NCBI GenBank assembly: GCA_033964015.1 | Contig: CM066918.1 | Span: forward strand, 496,001-560,000 | Direction: 5' to 3' | DNA: 64,000 nucleotides | Origin: Scolanthus callimorphus | Lineage: Eukaryota > Cnidaria > Anthozoa > Actiniaria > Edwardsiidae | Part shown: one piece after another, positions 45,431-57,800 of the stretch | How the letters are laid out: the number at the start of each line of letters is the position of its first letter | Position numbering within the stretch: the first letter of the stretch is position 1 | The notes under the pieces: generated by a model | Database searches by the model: none | The model's input: the letters and a program-made list of their open reading frames with translations, nothing else | What the model was told of the DNA's origin: nothing | Program-made: the position numbers and the translations under genes

Positions 45431-46540
45431 ATGTCGTTTGAACAGTGCAGTGTTAGCAAGACCTCCTTGTATCAGAGGCGTCGAGGAAGCTCTCATAACC
45501 TAAAGTCGTTGTCTGAGCTTGAAGTAAGGGAGAAAAGCAATGTTTTCGATGTCCGTTCGCCAACAGACAGAGAACTCGAAACATTCCTCCGTCGGCTCCA
45601 CACGCGAATGGTCCGATCGAGCTCAAAATCAAGCGTTACGCTGTCCCCTTCATTTCTTCTCTTTCCGTTTCATTTATCTCCCGAGACATGCCCTGCGTCT
45701 CCTTTCAGTTGTGATCATGAACATTTTTTCGATGAAAAGAACAGACAAAAGAAGGACAAAAGCGACCAAGCCAAAGCTGTTTCCAACCAGCAAACACTCG
45801 CATTTGACAAGAGCCCAATAACACCTCCGAGTCCGAGCATTCGAACGCGCACGTAAGTCATATGATAAATATATTTTTAGATAATTTTACATGTTGATGC
45901 TTACGCAACCATTATAAAGCACCGTGTGATAATTACCCTCCTCAACTCATGAATAGTTCATCAAGCTTAAAGAAGATCATAAGCATGGAGGAGGTTGGAA
46001 GTAGTTGATCCTATTATTTGCAAAGAATTTTGAGATTTTGTTCCTTCTTGTTCTCGGCATTACTGCCGAAATTTCGTTTCGGCGATTCTGCGCTGTCAAT
46101 CAAAATAAGCACATCAGAATTCAAGACCTTTGGAACTTGTATTGAATACTTGACCGTACAAAATGGCGCAAACAAAACTTTCGATAGATTTACGAGTAGA
46201 ATTACTCTAGAATTTCAGATCACGAGTGCGAAATCTGGTTTTCATTGTGATTTATATTATGATTGACAGCGCAGAATTGCCTAAACGAAATCGGAATCTT
46301 GACTTTGGATCATCACGATACTAGGAGTTCGGCATTAAATCATTCGTTTGAGGAGTAATATGAAACACTCGATAGTGTTTTAATGATAATAATAACGGAT
46401 TCGCACATTGGGCACATCCACGAGGTGGCTCTTCGTCCCGTGCGTCTGTGAAGTGTTTTAGTTCGACCTGAAGACCTGTATCAGCATCCCAGGGTTCTTT
46501 TACGTGATCCTGGAATTGGATATGGAAGAGGAGGGAGACG

Positions 46541-46571
<31 letters not shown>

Positions 46572-47300
46572 TAAGGAAGCACAAGCTTTTTACAGCCCAC
46601 AATGAAGCCTAAGCTCTTTTCACGGCAGAAGAGATAGTCGATTAAACTCGACTTTTTTCTCAATGTTTGAAAGAAACATGCTCTCTAGTGTTTGATATGC
46701 TACTCCAAAGCTGAAATCATGCACCAAGTGCTGAAAAGTACTGTCGTCTTCCTCATAAAATTGTCCAAAGTAAAATGCTTGATCTCGCCAAGAGAATCTG
46801 GTTTACTCAACACTCTTTTAAGGATGATTCTAGCCCGGGGATTTACCAGCCACCTCCTGATAAAGTTTCACACTCCCTTTTAAATGCATATGAATAATTA
46901 TTTCATTCAATATTTCAGTATTCAGTTTCCAAAACGTAAGCTGCAAGCCATCCCTGAGCATGCCATGTTGGAACTGAACGAGAAGCATCGCCAAATTGAG
47001 GAAGAAACGTTTGGCTATCGTAGAATTCAAGAAAATGTCTTCGATGGAGAACGGAGACATAGCAATTTTTATGCAAGGGAACAGAACAAGAACTACAAGG
47101 TGCAGCCTCGCAGTAATCGTGAGTTTAGAAATGTGGGATGCGACCCTCAGAGTTTATCGCGTGATCAACAATCACACTCTAAACCGAAAGAGCTTCAGCC
47201 GAAACTCCACCTGACCCCAACGTGCTCTTCCAAGTCCCCAGTAGCGTCTCCCAGAACCAAAAGTTCAATGTTCCAATCAATGGTAGGAGGACTATGCTAA
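45431..47300 (+). CDS. Unrecognised two-exon protein, 267 aa
   Basis: Exon 1 is 45431-45852 (donor gtaagt, phase 2) and exon 2 is 46919-47300 (acceptor tttcag, stop TAG/TAA-type end after GGLC). Phases agree and give 268 codons. I do not recognise the family. The N-terminal third is the most protein-like: RRRGSSHNLKSLSELE, then DVRSPTDRELETFLRRL, a short amphipathic helix. The middle is Ser/Pro-rich and probably disordered. Exon 2 begins with a charged helical stretch (LNEKHRQIEEETFGYRRIQE) and ends in a basic Ser/Pro tail (SKSPVASPRTKSS). No signal peptide or membrane segment is visible. It follows the receptor gene by 1.8 kb on the same strand. Start choice: ATG 45431 is the first ATG in the open frame. 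It could be a cytoskeletal or signalling scaffold, but that is a guess. Confidence 0.55.
46380..46610 (-). repeat. Dispersed repeat copy in the intron of the unknown gene
   Basis: Shares ctcggtttattgtctcatcc and gaaagactaaggaa with 33835-33880 in intron 4 of the receptor gene (ccttggtttattgtctccga, then aagacttaggaa). This indicates an old interspersed family; no end structure is clear. Confidence 0.45.
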
Positions 47301-48637
47301 CTTCAAAACGTGGGACAACAATGACTATGTTTGAACTCAAATGATTTGTTTATGCATTCAACTGATTGCCGATAACATCCTGGTACATTCCTGTTATTAA
47401 TAACTCTTAAGTATTATAGCCTGAACTCCGTTCTCGATTGTACCTCACTTTGCTAAACGGTCAAAGCTATCATGGTCAATGATCCAGATACTCGACGTGA
47501 GGAGGGGGTAGCGCTAGATCTGGAGCATATGCCCTAAGGGGTTGGCAACTGCATTTGACGGTCCAAGCTATCATGGTCAATGATCCAGATCCTCGACGTG
47601 AGGGGGTAGCGCTAGATCTGAAGCATATGCCCTAAGGGTTGGCAACTGCATTTTTGACGGTCCAAGCTATCATGGTCAATGATCCAGATCCTCGACGTGA
47701 GGAGGGGGTAGCGCTAGATCCGGAGCATATGCCCTAAGGGGTTGGCAACTGCATTTTTGACGGTCCAAGCTATCATGGTCAATGATCCAGATCCTCGACG
47801 TGAGGGGGTAGCGCTAGATCTGAAGCATATGCCCTAAGGGGTTGGCAACTGCATTTTTGACGGTCCAAGCTATCATGGTCAATGATCCAGATTCTCGACG
47901 TGAGGAGGGGGTAGCGCTAGATCTGGAGCATATGCCCTAAGGGGTTGGCAACTGCATTTTTGCAGGACACCGCCGAGACCCAATGACAATTCCAGCACGC
48001 TATACCCAAAGTGAAGGTCTACTTAATCACGAACGTGATCAGGCAATCCAGTTGTATTGACTCTATGGAATCGGGAAATAGTAAATAATAATAAAACTAA
48101 TAAAACAGAAACAACTCTGACAGGCTGTATATTGTACTTTAATGGAATAGGGGAATACCGTACCACTTTTTATTTGTTTAAACGACATCCAGATGTTTAT
48201 GTTATATCTTGAGTTGATACCCAGGGTGGGGAATGGGTACACCAAGAGGTTTCTGGACTTTGTGTCGCCCCGATCTCCTGGACAGCCTACCGTTATCGTG
48301 GAACAAAAAAAAATGATACCCATTTGAAAAATTCGGTCACCCAATGGTGAGAATTCAAATGTTTACACATTAATTTTTAAATAGGTCTGACAACTCTAAC
48401 CATATCATTTCACGCTTTACTAGTCAAAGAAACATTACCATCACTGTTCTTGGAAAAAACGGATATCTTGTCCAGGAGCTTGGAGACTAAACCGCAAAAG
48501 GCGGGATATAGCCCCGTACACACCACCTCAGAAATGTATGTGACAGGTACAGTACATCTCGATGACTTATACATTTAAACTGATGCCGCTTCTTTTTTGT
48601 TTATAATTGCCAATAGTGAGATTCCTGGATCCCTCAA
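47301..48637. other. Convergent intergenic region
   Basis: Lies between the ends of the + strand unknown gene and the - strand Kazal/thyroglobulin gene. Holds the 101-bp minisatellite and nothing else I can support. A 93-codon - strand frame at 48063-48344 is AT-rich and unremarkable. Confidence 0.6.
47457..47962 (+). repeat. Minisatellite, about 101-bp unit, 5 copies in alternating variants
   Basis: The unit begins acggtccaagctatcatggt, caatgatccagatcctcgac, and ends gttggcaactgcatttttg. Copy starts are at 47457/8, 47558, 47657, 47760 and 47860. Copies 1, 3 and 5 carry gaggagggggtagc and ggagc; copies 2 and 4 carry gagggggtagc and gaagc. Confidence 0.9.
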
Positions 48638-48804
48638 TTACCAACGGCCTTTGCAGCGACAAAGTCCATTGTACTTTTTATAAAGACCAGGCCATTGACA
48701 CCTAGCGTTACGGACCAGGTTACACTCGTTGTAGTATGTCACTCCGTTTGAGCCGCAAACCGGGACGAACCTTAGAGAACACCTCTTCTTGCAAATACTG
48801 ACGC
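48638..48804 (-). CDS. Last exon: Kazal, P1 Leu, and stop
   Basis: CKKRCSLRFVPVCGSNGVTY, then CNLVRNARC and a short tail CRCKGRW before TAA. There is no GPI or membrane segment, so the protein probably ends as a soluble or matrix protein. Confidence 0.9.
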
Positions 48805-51800
48805 CTGGAAAACAAACATGGCTTAGTGAGTAACATGGTGCAGCATTCACGTAACAAATGGGAACACATTTCTTCAAGTCCACATCATCATTTCTTCATC
48901 CACAAAGTTACCGAATTATAGACCCGTATAAAGAGAAATGAGGAGCCGTATAAGTTACCTTCTGAAACCGAAAACAATTATGCTAGTCACAATACAAATT
49001 TAACGTGCTGTATTTCCCTTTTCCTTCTTCCATGGCATTTGTTACGATGTTCGATAAAAATTGAGACGAAATTTTGGCCTGTGGAAGGTTTTTCTCTAAA
49101 AAGCTGATCTGTGCATGGCTAGCTAGAGGTAAAATAACACTAATGCAACTGAAAACGTCTATAACAGATAATTGTACAACCCTTCATTAGTAGTTCCAAA
49201 CTACTTACTGCATGTTCCCACATGTACAACGTGTATCTTGATCTTGTCAAGAGCAGCCTGTGCTTTGAGAAGACAAACATTGCTGTGTGTTCTACCATCA
49301 GACCCACAGACCGGCTGATAAACCTGAGGGCAGTTTGTCACAGGACCACAAGACGCCTTGCCATTCTTCACTCTGCAAACCTGGAACCTTGGACACGTGG
49401 TTCGAGCACATACTGTTGTTGGTGCGCCTGTTGACCATGCCAAAATAACGGCCCTTTTAGAAAAAAACATCAAAGTTTCTGCACGAGAACTGACGCGATT
49501 TCTACGGTTTTTTCGCCATGAAACTCCACGATTTCCCTGCTAGCACACAAATGTCACAACCTCGTCCAGGATCGTGGACGTACTGGTTTAACTGGTTTTA
49601 CAAGAATGGCGTCAGTGTTTTTGCTTCGAAACAGCGCGCGCTTTCACGAGTGATTTCTCGTTCAAATGACCAATACACAATATTTTGCTCAAATTTTGAT
49701 AGAAAATAAAACGATCCCCAGCGAATTGACAAAGGCAAACTTTAGAATGAGTATCGGAGCCTTTAAATTGAGTAAACGAGCCATCTAAAGGGCACAAAAA
49801 GTGATTTTGTGTAAGTTGTAGAGCAGATAAATTGATATTTTCTTGTTCGCGCACAAACTTGATCGACCAGTTTCTCCAAGCTCACGCCATTTTCTCACAC
49901 ATGCGCGACAGAGAAATGACATTTGTGTGCAGAGGCTACTTTTGCGTAATTGGAAAACACAAGAAAACATTTAAAGTAAAAGAAAATGCAGGGAGATAAA
50001 AAGTAGCCTCTGCTCGCAGGGTACTCCACGGTAGGACTTGATATGTAAGCAATCATATGTTCCAGAGCTATACCATACTCTCAAAAATATCAATAGCTGG
50101 GTCCGGTTGCTCGAAAGTTTAGCACTAATCCAGGATTAATTACCATGGTGACTCGATGGTTTTGCTCAGAACTAAACCTGGTTTAAATTTAATCCACCTT
50201 TGAACAACCCGCGCCAGATCTTTAAACGTTCTTTTTCAAGAGCACGTTATTGTTCTTCTAGCCCTTGAGGAAATGATTGATTTTCACGTACCACATTTTC
50301 CCTTGTGCTTGAAGCGTATCATCCAGTTGCTCTTACAAGAGACCACCGTCAGCACACACAGGTTTCCATATGTCCGACCGTCTGTTCCGCAAACAGGAGC
50401 ATAGTGTCTGGGGCAAGCCATCCTGCAAGGTTTAGGGACTAAACAAAATAGAGAATTTAGTCTGTTTCGATATGGTTATATTTTTTATCAAGGTTAACTT
50501 CCTGAAAGGGGACAAAAGATTTACATGGAAAAGAATTAAAATCGATTCCATAGCCATGCTGATCTCAAGGTTGACAAAAAAAAGGGAGACGGGCTCCAGA
50601 TCCGCTCGGCATCAGCCTGAGACTGGATAAACAATCGAGCCAAGTCTCCTACATAATATATTGAACTAAGAATCTCGGCCCATGAATGAACAACATACCA
50701 CATTTTCCGTCGTGTGCAAGCAATATTTTCCCTTTGCTGTTGCAATATGCTATACTCAGCACGCATTTGTTTGCATAGGTCTTCCGTTTGAGCCGCACAC
50801 GGGCATGGCGAATAACGGGCAAAGTTTATTGCATTCGCACACTGGTTTGTCATTTCTCACTACACAATGTGCACCCCATCCACACTTGACAACACTGCAT
50901 TGACTGATTCGACCTTGAGAAAACAAAGAACAAAAACAATTATGGCTTTAGCTTGCATACACGTCCTAGTGGATTATTAGAAAGGAAAACCCCAAACAAC
51001 CCGTGGGAGAGCCTATTTCATTATACAGCACTGCGTTGATAGCCTGAAGTACTGTAGATAGATAAAATGTAATATTCCAACGATAAGTATTTTACTCCAG
51101 CAGTCGAATATCTTGCGTCTATCAAATTAATGCGACAACCTGCGGTCCTGCAATGAGTGAATATAGACATAATGAATTACATCTCAAGGGATCTTTTAAA
51201 CTATGGCATAAACATAGTTTCAAACACACTTGTTTGTCTATAACTTCGATAAGAAACTGCTTGAGTCGAAAAACAATTCACTAAAATGGGACTGGGATGC
51301 CGCAAAAAAGTCTCGAAATGAAAGTGGGACCCGTTTGAGGTCGTCATGTGTTCCAAACATACATGTTCCTTTGTGCTTCAGTCGTATTTTTCCTTTGCTC
51401 TTGCATGTGGCGATGCTCAAGAAGCATGTGTTTGAATACGTCTTTCCATCTGTACCACAGACGGGCTGGAAGATCTCTATGCATCCTCTATTGCAGTCAC
51501 AAACAGGCATCCCACTTTTTATCACGCACTTCGCACCATGTTTACACGACACCGTTTCGCATGTCCGTGGACCTGACAAAACATTAAAACATTGAGAAAC
51601 AGAGCCTTGTACTTTCTCCGTTTGCAGATGCTAGAACAAAAGTTTCATCTTCCTCATTTTTTCCATCATTTATGAAAGACCCAGTGTGTTGGCCAAACAA
51701 AGAGTCAAAACTGTGAACTCTCGCGCTTCAGCCTAACCAAGAAGTAGGTGGCTCTTTTGCCAGAAGCTACGTGCACTTTCGAGAACCTTCGCAGCTGCTC

Positions 51801-54800
51801 TATGTTCTTTTACACTACTTACATGGAGGTGTGTTACCAGGGAAAGGACGTTGTGTGCCAGGAATTTCTTTTCCAGTGAATATATTGACACAGTAGCAAG
51901 CCATAGGGGGTTGTAGGGAAAGCTTACACTGCACGCGTGTGTACAGACCATTCTTGTCACATCTTGGAATAAGGGCGCCAGGTAGAGGGTTGTTTATTCT
52001 TTCAAGGTATTCACGCTGGCATTTTGTTACGCCTGGAAGATAAGAAAAAGTTCAGAGTTCTCCCTGCTGAAGGACTTTCCCGCCTCCTCACCAATTCTAA
52101 GTCAGTTATCAAGACTAAAGTCTAGAAAACTTTGGAACGCGTCGCCTTTTTAATGGTAATGGACTGTCTTTAGTCATATCATCTAAAAGATATGGAAAGA
52201 GCGCCTGGAAAGAGCGTAACTGATGTCTATTCCGTGTATAAATAAAGTCCATGTATGTATGTATGAATATCAATGGAACTTCTTAACCGCACAAGTATTA
52301 GCAATCATACCACATTTCCTTTGTGCTTTGATCGTATCTTCCTTTGCTTTTGCAAGTCGCAATGTCTAGTACACAATAGTTGGGGTAGGTCTTGCCATCT
52401 GTCCCGCAGACTGGTCTGAGGAGTTTGGAGCAGGCCCTCTCGCAAACACAAACTGGCTTGCCATTCCTCATCACGCATGGCGCTCCGAATGTGCACGGGG
52501 CTGTTGAGCATGCGGGGCCTGAGGAACAGTTTAGATTTGAGCAAAAATATTGAGAAATCTCTCGCGGCTTTCGTTAAAAAAAAATTAGGAAGACATGGGA
52601 GGTAAATGCCCGCTGATCTTGTAATGTGTGGTTTGCATCAAGACAGAAATAGATAGACTTGGCACGCTCTACGTGGTTAAGACCCTCCTCTAGGGGCTTT
52701 ACATCATGAATTGGACAAGAGCAGATGTTATGACACATATTATGACTGAAAACATTAATGGCGCGTCACAAAGTGAAGAATTACATGTAACGACTAAGAA
52801 ATTCAAACATTATAGTTGGGATAACATACACAAATACACACGCTCCTAGCAAGAGGCTTTCTGACCTGTTAACAGCGAAAAGAGGCGAGGAACAAGCAGT
52901 TTCTGAGGACAGATCCGTTTTGTGTCCTTGTACTTACATGGTGTTTGATTTCCAAGAGGGCGGCGAGTGCCAGGAATTTCGATCCCAGTGTGTATGTTCA
53001 CACACCAACAATGCTGTCCTGGTAGCGTGAATCCTCCACATTGGAGTGATTTGAAAAGTCCGTTCGCGTCACATTGTGCGACTGGCAAATCGGGAATGAA
53101 ACGTTGACGCCAACTCTCTGCCAGGCGTCTGTGCTGACACTTTGTCAAACCTGGGAAAAAATAGATTATATGGTATGGAGCATACGCTAGTTGAAATAAT
53201 AGCATTCTGTTTCGATATCAAGAGCCTCGTTTCGCTTGAACTTGAAGCTCTTGACCACGGTCGTGTTGAAGAACGAAATGCATAAAAAAAAAACATCGCA
53301 TAAACAAATCGCATATAATGGCGGCTATAACAGTAATCTGTCCCTTCGATGTCAAAATGCAGTCCTTCTGTTGCATTATCGTCGTGTACCGTTTCACCAA
53401 CTACGTAATAATCGTCCGTAATCCCGAGTCGGACTTAGAAATTTTCTGAGGATTTTGGGTTCTCCTCAATTGAAAAAAAAATCCATGGCTCCACATAATC
53501 CTAACCCTCCATTTCAGAGAATCCATAGTACACTCTATAGACCAGCAGCCTAACCACTGAGATACGGAGTTATTCGGTTCGGGATGGTGGTGCTTTTTAC
53601 AGGTATTTATGCATTCTTTCGTTAGCATTTCAATCAAAGTGAACGTATAAATAGAACGAGGCATACACGAAACGAGGGAGTGCTCAAACGTTTTATGGTC
53701 TGCCCCTAATCTATGCTTGTTTCTTTCTAATTCTTAGAACAAATAACCAAGAATTCAGCAGACAAACAACGCTGCGTTTCTCTGCATTGACAAGCACGGA
53801 CTCCAGGGGCCGGTTCATAGAAGGTCAACAACGACGATACACATGTGCTGAACGGTCGTGCCCCTTTCAGCTCTCGATAAATCTCATCCAAATTGACTGG
53901 AAAACATATTATTTGCTTGCAATTTCCTCATAAATTGTCTTGATCGGAATATATCTTTATTAAGATGACTCGAACGAGTAAAACCAAAGACAAGACGACT
54001 CCTAAATCCAAGCTGGTCGACGACGCCATTCCTGAAAGCACACAAGACGCCATTGATCTCGATTCTTTCTCGGCAGATCGGGCTAACACCGTGCATGACT
54101 CAGCCGTCGAACCTAGCGTTAAAGAAAAAGCGAGCGAATTTGTCACTAAAGATGAATTGTGCAAGCTCAAGGCTGAGCTTCTCGACTATTTCAAAGAAGG
54201 TTTTAAATCTCCCCCCAAACATCACAACGAGACTGAAGCCGGCCTTCAAAGGGAAAATGAGAACCTTCGAGCCGAGTGTGACCATCTCAGACGTGAAATG
54301 AAAGTTCTAGAAGATGAAAATAAAAGTCTCGTGACAGCGATGAGACTAGTTATGAGTGATAGCGAAGCCACAAGAGGTGCCGCTCAAGTCTCAAGATCAT
54401 CGAAATGTCAAGATCCTGCAGTTTCACCGGAGGTCTCGTGGCAAACTGTAGCACCGAAGCAACGCGGTTGGGCCGTAAAGTCAACTGAAAGCCAACCATC
54501 TACATCTGGTTCAAAAACCCAACCCCAGCCGAGGAAACCTGCAGTAGCCAAAGAGCAAATCATAATCGCCGGTGACTCAATTATCAAACATGTACAGGGT
54601 CGAAAAATGTCGAAGACGCACAATGTCAAAGTCAGCTCATTTGCAGGCGCTACGGTCGAAGACATGAGGGACTACGTAAAGCCGCTACTCAGGAAAAAGT
54701 GTAATAAGCTGATCCTTCATGTCGGGACAAACTCTTTATCTACAGCAGAGCCGTGGCAGGTTGCTGAACAGATCGTTGATCTGGCCAGGGAAATATCGAC

Positions 54801-57800
54801 ATCTCATCCTGACACCAAAGTCTCCATATCTGCTCTAACAACTCGAACTGACAAGTTTACGGATAAAATCCCCGAGGCGAACAAGATCTTGCGATCTTTT
54901 TGCCGCGATAATGAATGGCAGTTCATCGCCAACAACAATGTGAAAAGCTCCATGCTTAACCCGGGAGGACTACATCTTACCGCTGAAGGAACCAAGCAAC
55001 TAGCGAGAAACTTCATTAATGTTATTAGGGATAGAGAGGAGGAATAGATGATTGCCGCCTGTGAGTCCGGTAACAGCCCTCAATCACAGGTAACAAGCAG
55101 GTCCCACTCTCTAAATGGTAAGACTAGCAATGATAATGAAAAAAAGAGTTACACTAGTTTTTCCAAAAAAGGCCTTGTCATGGCCTGTCTAAATATCAAC
55201 CGACTAACCACTCATATCGATGAGCTTAGGTTATATCTATCCGAACAGAAATAGATATTCTGTCAATCAACGAAACAAAACTCGATGAATCAATTAAAGA
55301 TCACGAAATTTCTCTACCTGGCTACGAGGTCATCAGAAAAGATCGCACTATAAATGGTGGTGGAGTCTGTTTTTATGTGCGTAGCAACCTCAATTACAAA
55401 ATCCGCAGTGATCTTGCACACGAAAAACTTGAGTTTTTTGCAATCGAAATCTCAAATCCGCACTCCAAACCATTTGTAGTATCGACATGGTATCGACCAC
55501 AAAGGACTCCTTGGCCAGTTTCAGAAATATTCAGTGCTTTAGAAGAAATTATCGCTAAAATCGATTCCCAAAGTCACGACTTCTACTTGACTGGCGACTG
55601 TAATGCAAATTTACTCCCAGGTTCTCTTGATTACGTTTCGCACTCATTGTTGAATGTGTTACAAATATCCCGGCGTAATCAATCGAACAAATCCGAACAA
55701 AAAATCAATCGAACGCAATCGAACACCAATCGTTCGATTTGTTCGGCACTCGAACAAAATCGAACGCGAGCTTTGCTGTGAGTTCGATTTTCGAACAAAA
55801 TCGAACACCAACCAATCGAACAGATTGGATTGTTCGATTTGTTCGGTAATCATGAATAATGTGTGACAGGATTTCCCGGAGAAAGACGGGGACTCCCAAA
55901 CCATTGGGGAGGGGATGTTTTTGGTTCATGTAATTTTTAGGGCCCTCTGGTACATTTTGGGGGGTAAAAAAGAAACATGTTTTACCACATTGTAACCTGC
56001 GAGCATGAGTGCTTTCTTATGTCCAGTCTTTTAAAATTTTACAAAGTTAGTCACGTGTCACACATTCGCGTAGTTGTTTTGGCCGGGGGCGAGATAACAA
56101 ATGAAAACGCACGACAGCAAAACCGCGAGCGCTAGCAACAAAACGAAAGAGCGAGTTACCGAGGAAAAGCCTCTGCTAGTTAGGGTAGCATATTTTGGAG
56201 TGAAACATTTGGTGTATTGTCTCAGCACATAATCTTTTACAGGCTATTGTAGCTTCAAACGTCTAGTAGCTCAGGTGTTTTAAAAATTCTGCACTATATT
56301 CGGACTTGTAGGTACCTTATTTGGTACCTTTAGGGAGAAAAATCTAAGTATGTTTAAAGTTCGATTTCCGAACGTTCGATTTTGTTCGATTGTGAAGATT
56401 TTGCTGTGAGTTCGATTGTGTTCGATTGCCGAACAAGTCGAAAATCAATCGAACGATTGGTATTCGATTGAGTTCGATTACCGAACGTTCGATTGATTAC
56501 GCCGGGAAATATATGGCCTTAGCCAACTGATCACCAAGCCTACCAGGGTGACCGAAACAACAAAATCGCTAATCGATTTATGCATTACAAATTCGCCTAA
56601 CACAATTGTGGATTCCAATGTCGTGCATTTGGGTATTAGCGACCACTCACTTGTCTACATGACAAGAAAAATTCATTATCTTAACAAAAGCGCAACCAAA
56701 ACAATAGAAAAGCGCTCTCTCAAAAATTTCAATGAAGTCAATTTTATTAACGATTTAAAACTCAATGACTGGAGTAAAATTGCATTGTTGACTGATCCTG
56801 ACGAAATGTGGGAAGAATTTAAATTGCTCTTTATGAAATGCTTAGACAAGCACGCTCCGCTGCGCCATAAAAGAATAGGCAAAAAACAATCGCCATGGAT
56901 CAATAGTGATCTAATAGGAAAAATGCGTAGGCGCGACTATCTAAAGAAAAGAGCTGAACAATCAAATGATTCAACAATATGGAGCGATTACAGAAAAGAA
57001 AGGAATTCAGTCAACAACGCTATAAAGAAGGCAAAACGCCAATACTTTGTTATACGCCAATACTTTGTACTATGTTATGAAATGCTTAGACAAGCACGCT
57101 CCGCTGCGCCATAAAAGAATAGGCAAAAAACAATCGCCATGGATCAATAGTGATCTAATAGGAAAAATGCGTAGGCGCGACTATCTAAAGAAAAGAGCTG
57201 AACAATCAAATGATTCAACAATATGGAGCGATTACAGAAAAGAAAGGAATTCAGTCAACAACGCTATAAAGAAGGCAAAACGCCAATACTTTGTTAGTAA
57301 CCTCGAAAAATCAAAAGACGACATGCGCAAAACCTGGTCTATTATCAACGAGCTAAATTCTCGCGAGAAAAAATCAACTGAAATTTCTGAACTTAAAATA
57401 GAAGGCACCAGCATAACTTCCCCTGCCGCTATGGCAGAAGCCTTAAACTCACATTTCTCTACAATTGGCGAGAAATTGGCCAGCGGTATCACGGACACTG
57501 CGATTGAGCCCGAGTCATATTTAACGCAAACTGAGAAATCATTTTCGCTAAGCGTAACAACAGAAGCTGAGGTACGCAAGTTAATAAACAAACTAGATAA
57601 AAATAAAGCGACAGCATTAGATAAGATTCCATGTAGACTATTGAAAATGGCAGTCGATGTTGTGTCTCCTTACTTGACATGCATTTTCAATCGCTCTATT
57701 ACTAGCGGGATTTTTCCATCGGAATGGAAATTAGCAAAAGTCTCGCCCATTTTCAAGAAGGGCTCGAAAACGGACCCTGATAATTATCTACCAATATCTG

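Noticed and set aside
47457..47962. Possible CRISPR-like array
   Set aside because: Units abut without unique spacers and the genome is eukaryotic; it is a minisatellite.
53514..53590. Second tRNA-like stretch (- strand, ctcagtggttaggctgctgg)
   Set aside because: Only the A-box-like half is convincing; the B box is not found.
53965..55047. Host esterase gene
   Set aside because: The ORF abuts an APE/RT ORF2 and has the coiled-coil plus SGNH plan of CR1/L2 ORF1 proteins.
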